Shown here in pieces: positions 33,041-44,465 of a DNA stretch of 64,000 nucleotides. The DNA lies in contig CBDHCC010000001.1 in NCBI GenBank assembly GCA_965261015.1, positions 1,302,001 to 1,366,000 on the forward strand, given 5' to 3'. Every line of letters starts with the position of its first letter. Position 1 is the first letter of the stretch. The stretch comes from CBDHCC01 sp965261015. GTDB taxonomy: Bacteria; Pseudomonadota; Alphaproteobacteria; Sphingomonadales; Sphingomonadaceae. The notes under the pieces were generated by a model, which was not told the DNA's origin, searched no databases, and saw only the letters and a program-made list of their open reading frames with translations. The position numbers and the translations under genes were made by a program.

Positions 33041-33904
33041 ATGGCCGGCCCGCTTTCCTTTCAGGACATGATCCTGACGCTCCACCGCTATTGGAGCCAG
33101 CAGGGATGCCTGATCCTGCAACCCTATGACCTGGAAATGGGGGCGGGCACGTTCCACACCGCGACGACGCTGCGCGCGCTCGGCCCGGACCCGTGGAACG
33201 CCGCCTTCGTCCAGCCCTGCCGCCGGCCCACCGATGGCCGCTATGGCGAGAACCCCAATCGGCTGGGCGCCTACTACCAGTATCAGGTCATCCTGAAGCC
33301 CAGCCCGCCGGACCTGCAGGACCTCTATCTGGGGTCGCTGCGCGAGATCGGGATCGACCCGCTGACCCACGACATCCGATTTGTCGAGGACGATTGGGAA
33401 AGCCCGACGCTCGGCGCCTGGGGGTTGGGGTGGGAGGTGTGGTGCGACGGGATGGAGGTGACGCAGTTCACCTATTTCCAGCAGATGGGCGGCTTCGACT
33501 GCAAGCCCGTGGCGGGCGAGCTGACCTACGGTCTGGAACGGCTGGCGACCTACATTCAGGGGGTCGACAGCGTGTACGACCTCGACTTCGACGGGCGCGG
33601 CACGACCTACGGCCAGGTTTTCCAGGAGGTCGAGCGGCAGATGAGCCGCTGGTCGTTCGAGGTCGCCGACACCGACACGCTCGCCCGCGGCTTCCGCGCC
33701 GCGCAGGGCGAATGCGAGCGCTGCCTGGACGCCGGCCTGCCGATCCCCGCCTACGAGCAGGCAGTGAAAGCCAGCCACCTGTTCAACCTGTTGCAGGCCC
33801 GCGGCGTGATCTCGGTCGCCGAGCGCGCGGCCTATATGGGCCGGGTCCGCGATCTGGCGAAAGGGGCCTGCGCCGGCTGGATGGAGGCGAACGGGTGGGC
33901 CTGA
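33041..33904 (+). CDS. glyQ: Glycyl-tRNA synthetase alpha subunit
   Basis: GlyQ is the catalytic subunit of the bacterial alpha2beta2 glycyl-tRNA synthetase. The 287-residue product starts MAGPLSFQDMILTLHRYW and contains QPYDLEMGAGTFHTATTLRA, FVQPCRRPTDGRYGENPNR (class II motif), EVTQFTYFQQMGG and GELTYGLERLA. Its stop overlaps the GTG start of glyS by ten bases, coupling the two subunits. Same-strand ppdK follows glyS. Confidence 0.98.
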   Translation: MAGPLSFQDMILTLHRYWSQQGCLILQPYDLEMGAGTFHTATTLRALGPDPWNAAFVQPCRRPTDGRYGENPNRLGAYYQYQVILKPSPPDLQDLYLGSLREIGIDPLTHDIRFVEDDWESPTLGAWGLGWEVWCDGMEVTQFTYFQQMGGFDCKPVAGELTYGLERLATYIQGVDSVYDLDFDGRGTTYGQVFQEVERQMSRWSFEVADTDTLARGFRAAQGECERCLDAGLPIPAYEQAVKASHLFNLLQARGVISVAERAAYMGRVRDLAKGACAGWMEANGWA

Positions 33905-36234
33905 GCCTCCTCCTCGAACTGCGCTCCGAAGAGATCCCGGCGCGGATGCAGCCGGCCGCGCGCGCGGAGCTGGAGCGGCTGTTCCGGGTCCAGGCCGACG
34001 CGGCCGGGCTGGCGATCCACGATCTTCGCACCCTGTCCACGCCCCGCCGGCTGGCGCTGATCGGCGACCTGGCCGCGCAGACCGCCGCGTCGAGCGAGGA
34101 GCGCAAGGGGCCACGCGCCGACGCGCCGGACAAGGCGATCCAGGGCTTCCTGCGCTCCACCGGCCTGACCCGCGACCAGTTGGAAGAGCGCGAGGTGAAG
34201 GGCGCGCGCGTGTTCTTCGCCGTCACCGAAAAGCCGGCGCGCCCGGCCGCCGCCGTGGTGGCCGAAGCGGTGTCGGCCCTGGTGCGCGACTTCGCCTGGC
34301 CCAAGTCGATGCGCTGGGGTGCGGCGTCCTTGTCGACCGAAAGTCCGCGCTGGGTGCGCCCGCTCCACGGGATCGTGGCGTTGCTGGATGGCGAGGTGGT
34401 GCCGTGCGAGGCGGCCGGCGTCGCGTCGGGGCGCGAGACGAGGGGCCACCGCTTCCACGCGTCCGGCCCGCTGTCGATCGACAGCGCCGACACCTACGAG
34501 GCTCAGCTGCGCGCCGCCCACGTCATCGCCGATCCGGACGAGCGGCGGCGGATCATCGTGGAGGGGGCCGAGCGGTTTGCACGCGACGCCGGGCTGGCGC
34601 TGGTCGCCGACGCGGGGCTGGTGGTGGAGAATGTCGGCCTGACCGAATGGCCGGTGCCCTTGCTGGGCCGGTTCGACGCCGACAGCCTGACCTTGCCGCC
34701 CGAGGTGATCCAGCTCACCGCGCGGGTGAACCAGAAGTATTTCGTGACGCAGGATGGCGAAGGCGCGCTCGCCAACGGCTTCGTGCTGGTCGCCAACATC
34801 GACGCGGTGGACGGCGGGGCGCAGGTGGTCGCGGGCAACGAGAAGGTGCTGGCCGCCCGCCTGTCCGACGCCCGCTTCTTCTGGGACGCCGACCTGGCCG
34901 TGCCCCTGGAGGAGCAGGCGGCCAAGCTGGACCGCATCGTGTTCCACGAAAAGCTGGGCACGGTCGCCGACAAGGTGGACCGCGTGGCGAAGCTGGCGCG
35001 GTGGCTGGTGGAGGAGGGGGTGGTGAAGCCCGCGACTCCCCTCCCTTTAAGGGAGGGGCTGGGGGTGGGTGGCGACGGCGCAGCCGAGCCTCTGTCCGAC
35101 GCACCGACGCTCGCTCCGCTCGCACCCACCCCCGACCCCTCCCTGAAAGGGAGGGGAGAGCTAGCCGACCTCGCCGAACGCGCCGCGCGGCTGTGCAAGG
35201 CCGACCTGGTCACCGGCACCGTCACCGAATTCCCGGAGCTGCAGGGCATCGCCGGCGGTCACCTGGCGCTCGCCCAGGGCGAGGACCCGCAAGTCGCCGC
35301 CGCCATCCGCGACCACTACAGACCCGTCGGCCCGGACGACGAGGTGCCCACCGCGCCGGTCACGGTGGCGGTGAGTTTGGCGGACAAGTTGGATACTCTC
35401 ACAGGGTTCTTTGCGCTCAACGAGAAGCCGACCGGATCAAAGGACCCATTTGCCCTGCGCCGTGCCGTTCTAGCATTGGCTGCGTTGATCTCAGAGAATG
35501 GTCTGAGGGCACAGCTAAGGAAGCTTGTTCTCAGCTCCTACGAAGATTTCTCAGGCTTTAGAGCTCATGACAAATCGACGAATCGGACTCATGATCAGCT
35601 TAAAATTGCGGACGAAATCGTGGCTTTTGCCATTGACCGCCTCAAGGTGCAGCAGCGCGAGGCCGGGGTTCGGCATGACCTGATCGATGCGGTGTTCGCG
35701 CTCGGAGGGGAGGATGATCTGGTGCGGTTGATCGACCGAACGAAGGCGCTCCAGCATTTCGTGGAGACGGACGAGGGGGCCGACCTGCTCGCCGGATACA
35801 AGCGGGCGGTGAACATCCTGAAGAAGGAGGGGGTGGACTGGGCCGCGCGCGCCGCGCCCGCTCCGCCGTCGGAGGCGGACGCCGTCGTGCGGACCGGCGA
35901 GGAGGACCCGCTGGCGACCGTCGACGCTCCTTCAGTCACCGGCGCGGTCGCCGCCATGCCGCACGACCATCGGGACGCCGCCGGCGACGCGGAGGAGGTG
36001 CTGGGTGCGGCACTCACCGTCGCGGACTACTCCGTCGCGGAGGCGGTGGAGAAGGAGGAGTGGGAGAATGCGATGGCCTCCCTCGCCTCCCTGCGCGCGC
36101 CGATCGACGGGTTCTTCGAACACGCCACCGTCAACGACCCCGATCCGACCGTCCGCGAGCGCCGGCTGCAACTGCTTGTTCGCGCGCGCAACATCATGCA
36201 TCGGGTGGCGGACTTTTCCCAGATCGAAGGTTGA
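33895..36234 (+). CDS. glyS: Glycyl-tRNA synthetase beta subunit, enlarged by a palindromic insert
   Basis: GlyS binds tRNA and supports GlyQ. From GTG 33895 it is 779 residues, well above the roughly 690 of Escherichia coli GlyS. The N-terminal part is normal (LLLELRSEEIPARMQPAARA, KGPRADAPDKAIQGFLR). At residues about 382-421 a low-complexity stretch (PLPLREGLGVGG ... PTPDPSLKGRGE) is encoded by a palindromic element at 35038-35156, in frame. Bases 35401-35640 are about 51% G+C by hand count in a roughly 70% context. A further extra segment (EEDPLATVDAPSVTG...) lies near 680-720. The C-terminus ends normally in HRVADFSQIEG. Confidence 0.95.
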   Translation: MGLSLLLELRSEEIPARMQPAARAELERLFRVQADAAGLAIHDLRTLSTPRRLALIGDLAAQTAASSEERKGPRADAPDKAIQGFLRSTGLTRDQLEEREVKGARVFFAVTEKPARPAAAVVAEAVSALVRDFAWPKSMRWGAASLSTESPRWVRPLHGIVALLDGEVVPCEAAGVASGRETRGHRFHASGPLSIDSADTYEAQLRAAHVIADPDERRRIIVEGAERFARDAGLALVADAGLVVENVGLTEWPVPLLGRFDADSLTLPPEVIQLTARVNQKYFVTQDGEGALANGFVLVANIDAVDGGAQVVAGNEKVLAARLSDARFFWDADLAVPLEEQAAKLDRIVFHEKLGTVADKVDRVAKLARWLVEEGVVKPATPLPLREGLGVGGDGAAEPLSDAPTLAPLAPTPDPSLKGRGELADLAERAARLCKADLVTGTVTEFPELQGIAGGHLALAQGEDPQVAAAIRDHYRPVGPDDEVPTAPVTVAVSLADKLDTLTGFFALNEKPTGSKDPFALRRAVLALAALISENGLRAQLRKLVLSSYEDFSGFRAHDKSTNRTHDQLKIADEIVAFAIDRLKVQQREAGVRHDLIDAVFALGGEDDLVRLIDRTKALQHFVETDEGADLLAGYKRAVNILKKEGVDWAARAAPAPPSEADAVVRTGEEDPLATVDAPSVTGAVAAMPHDHRDAAGDAEEVLGAALTVADYSVAEAVEKEEWENAMASLASLRAPIDGFFEHATVNDPDPTVRERRLQLLVRARNIMHRVADFSQIEG
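35038..35156. repeat. Palindromic element inserted in the glyS coding sequence
   Basis: Hairpin CCCCTCCCTT-T-AAGGGAGGGG (35038-35058), then CTGGGGGTGGGT; after about 50 bp come ACCCACCCCC (35124-35133) and a second hairpin CCCCTCCCTGAAAGGGAGGGG (35136-35156). The whole 119-bp unit is an inverted pair. It adds about 40 residues and keeps glyS in frame. The shorter palindrome at 53516-53537 belongs to the same family. Confidence 0.88.
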
Positions 36235-36238
36235 ACGA

Positions 36239-38914
<2,676 letters not shown>

Positions 38915-38943
38915 TCTTCGGCCGAAGGGGCGGGGCTCTCCTC

Positions 38944-38960
38944 CGGCGGTCGAACCGCCG
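38944..38960. terminator. Hairpin between ppdK and tadC, possible bidirectional terminator
   Basis: CGGCGGT-CGA-ACCGCCG is a perfect 7-bp stem followed by ATTTCG on the plus strand. It lies between the stops of convergent ppdK (38914) and tadC (38977). The T-run is weak. Confidence 0.5.
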
Positions 38961-38976
38961 ATTTCGCGACCACGCC

Positions 38977-39969
38977 CTACTTGCTGAACGCGGCCGAGAT
39001 GTCGCAGGCCGCCGGACCCAGGATCACGACGAACAGCACGGGCAGGATGAACAGGATCAGCGGGACGGTCATGATGGCCGGCAGGCGGGCGGCCTTTTCT
39101 TCCGCGCGCATCATCCGCTCGTGCCGGAACTCGGCCGACAGCACGCGAAGCGCAGAGGCGAGCGGGGTGCCGTATTTCTCCGTCTGGATCATGGTGGTCA
39201 CCACCCCGCGTAGGGCGTCCAGGTTGACGCGCGACGACAGGTTCTCGAACGCCTGTCGGCGCTCGGTCAGGAAGCCCAGCTCGATCGACGTCAGCGTGAA
39301 CTCCTCGCCCAGCTCGGGATAGGCGCGGCCGAGTTCGCGCGCGACCCGCGAAAAGGCGGCGTCCACCGTCAGCCCCGCCTCCGCGCAGATGACGAGCAGG
39401 TCGAGCGCGTCGGGCAGACCCTTGCGGATCGCGTCGGCCCGCTTGGCGATCTTGTTCTTCAGATAGATGTCGGCGGCCTTGTAGCTGCCGATCAGCACGG
39501 CCGCGGTGATCCCCAGCCGCTTCATCGGCGACCAGTCCTCCAGCCCGTGACCGGCATAGACCCACAGCGTAAAGCCGCCGCCGATCACCACCGGCAGCAC
39601 CAGGCGCGCGAAGATCACGGCCACGGCCATGTCCTTGGACCGGATGCCGGCCTGCGCCAGCATCGCCTGCGCGGTCTTCAGCTGATCGGACTGAAGCACC
39701 TTCAGCGAGGACAGGAAGGAATGCATCCAGTCGGCGGTGTCCGACTGGTGCGTGATCTTGGTGCGGCGCTTGGCGGTGGCGGTGACGATGCCGGCCTTAA
39801 GCTGTTCGCGGCGTTCGCCCAGCGCCTTGACGCGCTTGGCCATCGGGTCGGACACGGTGGTGGCCGCATAGATGGCGGTCAGCGCGGCGAAGGTGGCGAT
39901 CGCGGCCAGGACGGTCGCGATCCACACGACGTCGATGCCGAAAAGCAGGGTGGGGGCGGGTTCGGTCAT
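38977..39969 (-). CDS. tadC: Type II/IV secretion F-family protein TadC
   Basis: TadC is an inner-membrane platform protein of the tight-adherence (Flp pilus) machine. The 330-residue product has an N-terminal span (14-36), two central spans (about 118-140 and 152-170) and a C-terminal span ending FILPVLFVVILGPAACD. The GspF-type domain includes LPDALDLLVICAEAGLTVDA and SRVARELGRAYPELGEEF. It is the last gene of the pilus operon, 13 bp behind tadB. Confidence 0.93.
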   Translation of the reverse strand: MTEPAPTLLFGIDVVWIATVLAAIATFAALTAIYAATTVSDPMAKRVKALGERREQLKAGIVTATAKRRTKITHQSDTADWMHSFLSSLKVLQSDQLKTAQAMLAQAGIRSKDMAVAVIFARLVLPVVIGGGFTLWVYAGHGLEDWSPMKRLGITAAVLIGSYKAADIYLKNKIAKRADAIRKGLPDALDLLVICAEAGLTVDAAFSRVARELGRAYPELGEEFTLTSIELGFLTERRQAFENLSSRVNLDALRGVVTTMIQTEKYGTPLASALRVLSAEFRHERMMRAEEKAARLPAIMTVPLILFILPVLFVVILGPAACDISAAFSK

Positions 39970-39982
39970 CGGTCGGCCTTCA

Positions 39983-40978
39983 TCAGATCTCGAAGCTGAT
40001 CATCTGTTTCATCACGAACGCGCCCGTCGCCATCCAGCACATGCCGCCCAATCCGACCATCTGCAGGGTCGACAGGCCCAGCGGGCCGCCGGGATCGCTG
40101 ATGAAGAACTTCTGCATGTACGAATCCGAGATGAAGTAGATCATGCCGAAGACGATGAAGGGCAGCGCGCCGATGATGTAGGCGGACGCCTTCGATTCGG
40201 ACGACATGGCGCGGATCTTCAGCTTGATCTGCGACCGCTTGCGCAGGACGTCGGCCAGATTCGACAGCGTCTCCGACAGGTTGCCGCCGGTTTCCCGCTG
40301 GATGACGATGGAGATCACGAAGAACTGGAATTCCGCCGTGTTCAGCCGGTCGGCGGTCTCCTGCAGGGCGGCGTCCATCGTCACGCCGACCCGCATCTTG
40401 TCTGTCACGCGCTGGAACTCGTCGCCCACGGGACCGGGCACTTCGGTGGCGACCACGCCCATCGTCTCCGTGATCGGCAGGCCGGAGCGCAGGCCGCGCA
40501 CCAGAAGCTCGATCGCGTCGGGAAACTTTGCGACGAATTTGTTGACCCGCCGCGCCAGCAGCGACCCCACGACCTTGTGCGGGACGATCAGGCCGGCGAA
40601 CCCCCCGATCAGCAGCGCCAGCAGCACGGGCATGCCCTTGATGAGCAGGAAGCCGGCGACCACCAGGCCGGTGACGCCGCTCGCGATTCCGTACTGGCGC
40701 ACGGTCCAGTCCTTGCCGGTGGCCGCCAGGCGTTTCTGCAGCTGCACCGGGTCGGGCAGCACCCGGCCCAGCAGGCCACCCTGCTGCTTGGCCTGCCGAT
40801 TGGCCACCGACTTGCGCATCTGCGCCTGCACCTTGGTCGACGTCGAGTCGCTGTGGCGCTGCTGCACGGCCGCCAGCCGAGTCTTCAGCCGGCTGTCGGC
40901 CGACGGACCGGCCTTCACCAGATAGAAGATCAGGATCGCGAAGGACGCGAACAGGCCGGTCAGGAACAGCAGAGTCAT
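39983..40978 (-). CDS. tadB: Type II/IV secretion F-family protein TadB
   Basis: TadB pairs with TadC as the pilus platform that works with the TadA motor. The 331-residue product has spans near 3-22, 110-150 (two close spans) and at the C-terminus, plus the GspF domain marks FPDAIELLVRGLRSGLPITE and VTMDAALQETADRLN. It begins 31 bp after the cpaE stop. In most tad/cpa loci the ATPase gene cpaF/tadA lies exactly at this junction; here there is no room for it. Confidence 0.93.
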   Translation of the reverse strand: MTLLFLTGLFASFAILIFYLVKAGPSADSRLKTRLAAVQQRHSDSTSTKVQAQMRKSVANRQAKQQGGLLGRVLPDPVQLQKRLAATGKDWTVRQYGIASGVTGLVVAGFLLIKGMPVLLALLIGGFAGLIVPHKVVGSLLARRVNKFVAKFPDAIELLVRGLRSGLPITETMGVVATEVPGPVGDEFQRVTDKMRVGVTMDAALQETADRLNTAEFQFFVISIVIQRETGGNLSETLSNLADVLRKRSQIKLKIRAMSSESKASAYIIGALPFIVFGMIYFISDSYMQKFFISDPGGPLGLSTLQMVGLGGMCWMATGAFVMKQMISFEI

Positions 40979-41009
40979 GGCGTTCCCCGCGTCTGAAGGG
41001 CGATCGGCA

Positions 41010-42284
41010 TCACGCCGCCACCTTGTCCTTGGCGCGCCCGGGCTTGAAGCCGCTGAGCTTGTCCAGCAGCGACGGCTTGCCCGACGGCGCGCCGTCCGCC
41101 TCTGCCCCCGACTGTTCGGCGCTGTCGGCGACGCGCGCGATCAAGTCTTCCAAGGCCAGGCTGATCTTGGCGCCCTTCGCCGCGTCGGCCACCGGCTTGC
41201 CCAGTTTCGCCGCCTGCGCGCAGACCTTCTCGTCCAGGGGCACGACCAGATCGATCTTGCGCTCGACGGACGATTCGAAGTCCTTGCGGCTGATCTCGGA
41301 CGCGGTGCCGCCCTGCTTGTTGGCGATCAAAAGCTGGCGCGCCTTGGGGGCGTTGCTCTTCAGCCACGACTGCATTCGGATGACGTCGCGCGCGGCGGCC
41401 AGCGTCAGCTCGGTCACCAGCACGATCGTGTCGACATCGGCCAGCAGTTCGGGATGGTGGACCATGAACGCGCGCGGCACATCCAGCACGGTCGCGTCGA
41501 ACGCCGCCCGCATCTCGTCTTGCAGCTGGTGATAGGCGCCGCCGTCGGTCAGCATCTTCTGGCTGAGCGGCGCTTCGGCCGACAGGATGGCGAGACGCTC
41601 GTTGGCCTTGACCATGGCGCGTTCGATGAACAGCCCGTCGATGCGCGCCGGGTTCTCGATGGCGTCCGACAGTCCGCGCCCCGGCTCCAGGTCCAGACCC
41701 AGCGCGCCCGTCCCGAAATGCACGTCCAGGTCCAGGAGAGCGGTCGAGCGGTTGCGCTGCTTGCCGAACAGCCAGGCGAGCGACAGCGCGATCGTGCTGG
41801 CCCCGGCACCGCCGCGCGTGCCGATCACCGCGCAGGACAGGTGGCGGCGATCGGTCGCCTCCTCCGTCACCTTCGGGGCCGAGAAGATCGCCTGCGCGTG
41901 GGCCAGCGTGTCGCGCAGCGCGTCGGTGGAGAAGGGCTTGAGGAGGTAATCCTGCAGACCGCTGGCGATCAGGTCGCGATAGAGCCGCACGTCGTTCACC
42001 TGGCCGGTGGCGATCACGACCGTGCCGGGCTCGCACACTTCGGCCAGCGCGTTGATGTCGTTCAGCGGATCGCCGGACTCCGACAGGTCGACCATCAGGA
42101 TGTTGGGGCTGGTGGAGACCGCCAGCGTCTGAATGGCGTTGCGCATGCCGCCGCGCAGCACCTTGTCTTCGTTCCAGCCCATCTCGCTCACCACCGGCTT
42201 CAGGCTGGCGGCGGTGTCCTCGTCGCAGACGAAGGCGGTGAATGGGTCGCGGGCGGAGCGATTGGGATTGAAGGGTGCGTTCAT
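41010..42284 (-). CDS. cpaE: Pilus assembly ATPase-like protein CpaE/TadZ
   Basis: CpaE/TadZ is a ParA/MinD-like protein that places the Flp pilus machine at a pole. The 424-residue product has an atypical receiver-like N-terminal domain (1-130; LMVDLSESGDPLNDINALAE, SGLQDYLLKPFS) and a MinD-like domain with IGTRGGAGASTIALSLAW as the P-loop. That loop lacks the standard GKT/S, as is common in TadZ. LLDLDVHFGTGALGLDL and TVLDVPRAF follow. The C-terminal 60 residues are low complexity with KPSLLDKLSGFKPG. Confidence 0.92.
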   Translation of the reverse strand: MNAPFNPNRSARDPFTAFVCDEDTAASLKPVVSEMGWNEDKVLRGGMRNAIQTLAVSTSPNILMVDLSESGDPLNDINALAEVCEPGTVVIATGQVNDVRLYRDLIASGLQDYLLKPFSTDALRDTLAHAQAIFSAPKVTEEATDRRHLSCAVIGTRGGAGASTIALSLAWLFGKQRNRSTALLDLDVHFGTGALGLDLEPGRGLSDAIENPARIDGLFIERAMVKANERLAILSAEAPLSQKMLTDGGAYHQLQDEMRAAFDATVLDVPRAFMVHHPELLADVDTIVLVTELTLAAARDVIRMQSWLKSNAPKARQLLIANKQGGTASEISRKDFESSVERKIDLVVPLDEKVCAQAAKLGKPVADAAKGAKISLALEDLIARVADSAEQSGAEADGAPSGKPSLLDKLSGFKPGRAKDKVAA

Positions 42285-42302
42285 GGTCTGGATGTCCCTC
42301 GC

Positions 42303-42995
42303 TTAGTTGCCGCCGCCGCCGCCGGCGGACTGTGACGATTCCCGCCGCACGGTGGTCCCGCCCGCGGACGTTCCCGCGGCCTGACGCAACGCGCCGATCG
42401 CCTTGACCGCCGTGGCGGCCGAGCTGCCGGTGTCGGGCGCGGACTTGCCGGCCAGCAGGTCGTTCGGATCGGCGATCATCGCGGCCAGATTGCCGGCGGC
42501 CGCGCAGCCGAAATTGGGCAGGAACGGCTGCGGCAGCGCGGCCGTGGAGCGCCAGTCGGGGCAGTCGGTCACGCTGGCCACCGCGCGCAGCACCACCAGC
42601 CGCACTCCACCGGACGGGGTCGCCCCCGCCGTCACGGGGGCCGCGTCCGACAGGACCAGGCCATAGCGGCCGACCACTCGCGCCAGTTCGGCGCGCACGC
42701 CGGGGGAGGCGGCACCCGCCGGATCGTCCAGCGCCACGCGGTCGCCATAGCCAAAGCCGATGGACGCCAGCCAGTCGGCCGCCCGGTCAGTCTCGCCCGC
42801 CGCCAGGCCATAGCCGGCGGTGGCGAGATCGAGGAAGCGGGTGTCCTGCCCGACCACGACGCGCTGGGGATTGCCGACGCCGTTGAACTCCGGCGCGCCG
42901 CCGGTGACGCCCGGAGCGGCGCAGGCGGACAGGGCGGCCGTCGCGCCGAGCGCCAGGAACAGGGTCTTGGATGGCATGGGCGTGATCCTCTTCAT
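42303..42995 (-). CDS. cpaD: CpaD-family pilus biogenesis lipoprotein
   Basis: CpaD is an outer-membrane lipoprotein that accompanies the CpaC secretin. The 230-residue product begins MKRITPMPSKTLFLALGATA; a second ATG at 42977 is an alternative. Its lipobox is ALSACAAPG. The conserved C-terminal half has VTDCPDWRS and NFGCAAAGNLAAMIADPNDL, typical of CpaD. The tail is Gly/Ser-rich. The start shares one base with the cpaC stop (TGATG). Confidence 0.9.
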   Translation of the reverse strand: MKRITPMPSKTLFLALGATAALSACAAPGVTGGAPEFNGVGNPQRVVVGQDTRFLDLATAGYGLAAGETDRAADWLASIGFGYGDRVALDDPAGAASPGVRAELARVVGRYGLVLSDAAPVTAGATPSGGVRLVVLRAVASVTDCPDWRSTAALPQPFLPNFGCAAAGNLAAMIADPNDLLAGKSAPDTGSSAATAVKAIGALRQAAGTSAGGTTVRRESSQSAGGGGGN

Positions 42996-44464
42996 CAGTT
43001 CGGGCCGAAGCCGGGACGCGCCGCCGGCTCCGCGGCGACGGGTGCCGCGACGGGGTCGCCGGGCGTCGGCTGCGGGGGCAGGGCGTTGGCCTGACCATAG
43101 GTGCGGTTGAGGAATTGCGTCTCCAGCACGCCGGGCTGGCGGACGCCGTCGGTGGGCAGCGCGATCCGCGCGGCATCGACCGGCCGCACCAGATAGGGCG
43201 TGACCACGATCACCAGTTCCGACTTCTGCTTGCGATAGGACGTCGACCGGAACAGCGCGCCCAGGATCGGAATGTCGCCCAGGAACGGCGCCTTGTCGAC
43301 GGAGTTGCTGGTCGTCTGGTTCAACAGCCCGCCAATGACGAAGCTCTGCCCGGACCCCAGCTCCAGCGTGGTCTCCGCGCGCCGGGTCGTGATGCCCGGA
43401 ATGGTGAAGCCGTTCAGCCGCACCGACCCAGCGTCGGACAGCTGCGACACCTCTGGCCGGACCCGCATCGAAATGCGGCCGTCCGACAGCACGATGGGCG
43501 AAAAGGACAGGCTGACGCCGTACTGCTTGTACTCGACCGAGACGGTGCCGAGCGCCTGGCTGATCGGGATGGGGATTTCGCCGCCCGCCAGGAACGACGC
43601 CGTCTCGCCCGACAGGGCGGTCAGGTTCGGCTGGGCGAGCGTGGTCACGAAGCCGTCCGCTTCGGCCAGGTCCAGGGCGGACAGCACGTCCAGGCCCAAC
43701 AGGCGACCGGCCGCACCCAGGCTGGTGCCAAAGCCGGTGCCGGCCACCACGCCGCCCGCGATCGTTCCGGGCGTGTTCGGCGCGTTGAACCCGCCCGCAT
43801 TGCCCTGCGCGATGCCGAACTGGAACCCGCCCGTGGTGTCGCGGGTCAGCAGGTTGACGCCGATCGCGCGGCTGACGTCGCGGCTGACCTCCGCGATGCG
43901 GACCTGCAGGTTGACCTGAAGCGGCGTCGCGGTCGTCAGGCGGCTGATGACCTTGCCCTCGCCCACGACCGCGGTGACGATGCGTTCCGCCTCCGCCGCG
44001 TCGTTCGGCTGGGCCACCTGGCCGGTCAGCAGGACAATGCCGTTGACGGGGGTGGCGGTAATCTGGGCGTCCGGCATGGCCAGGCGCAGCATCGCGTCCA
44101 GCCCGGTGATGTTCTCACCGACGCGCACGTTGGTCGAATAGACCACCTGGCCGGCCTTGTTCGTGGCGTAGACCGTGGTCTCGCCAGCCTTGCGGCCGAA
44201 CAGGTAGATCTGGGTCGGGCTGGTCACCTGGACGTCGGCGATGGAGCTGTCGGCCACGAACAGGTCGACGATCGGCCCGTCCAGCCGCACCTGCGTGCCC
44301 TGTCCGGTGGACAATGTGACCACGGCGGTGGGCGTGGTGGCGACCGGCTGGCGCGTCTGGGCGGCGGCGGGCAGCGGGGTCAGCGTCGCGAAGCCGACCA
44401 GGGTGGCCGTCAGCGCGGTGCCGATGGCGGCGCGGACGCGGCCGGACTTGGTGAGGGTGGTCAT
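42995..44464 (-). CDS. cpaC: Flp pilus secretin CpaC/RcpA
   Basis: CpaC forms the outer-membrane ring through which the Flp pilus exits. From ATG 44464, with GGAGGA six bases upstream, it is 489 residues; an ATG at 44479 lies inside cpaB and is rejected. A signal peptide (about 1-36) precedes the periplasmic RhcC/BON-like region (TQVRLDGPIVDLFVADSSIA, PTQIYLFGRKAGETTVYA). The secretin domain follows with GEIPIPISQALGTVSVEYKQ, ELGSGQSFVIGGLLNQTTS and LGALFRSTSYRKQKSELVIV. Confidence 0.95.
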   Translation of the reverse strand: MTTLTKSGRVRAAIGTALTATLVGFATLTPLPAAAQTRQPVATTPTAVVTLSTGQGTQVRLDGPIVDLFVADSSIADVQVTSPTQIYLFGRKAGETTVYATNKAGQVVYSTNVRVGENITGLDAMLRLAMPDAQITATPVNGIVLLTGQVAQPNDAAEAERIVTAVVGEGKVISRLTTATPLQVNLQVRIAEVSRDVSRAIGVNLLTRDTTGGFQFGIAQGNAGGFNAPNTPGTIAGGVVAGTGFGTSLGAAGRLLGLDVLSALDLAEADGFVTTLAQPNLTALSGETASFLAGGEIPIPISQALGTVSVEYKQYGVSLSFSPIVLSDGRISMRVRPEVSQLSDAGSVRLNGFTIPGITTRRAETTLELGSGQSFVIGGLLNQTTSNSVDKAPFLGDIPILGALFRSTSYRKQKSELVIVVTPYLVRPVDAARIALPTDGVRQPGVLETQFLNRTYGQANALPPQPTPGDPVAAPVAAEPAARPGFGPN

Positions 44465-44465
44465 C

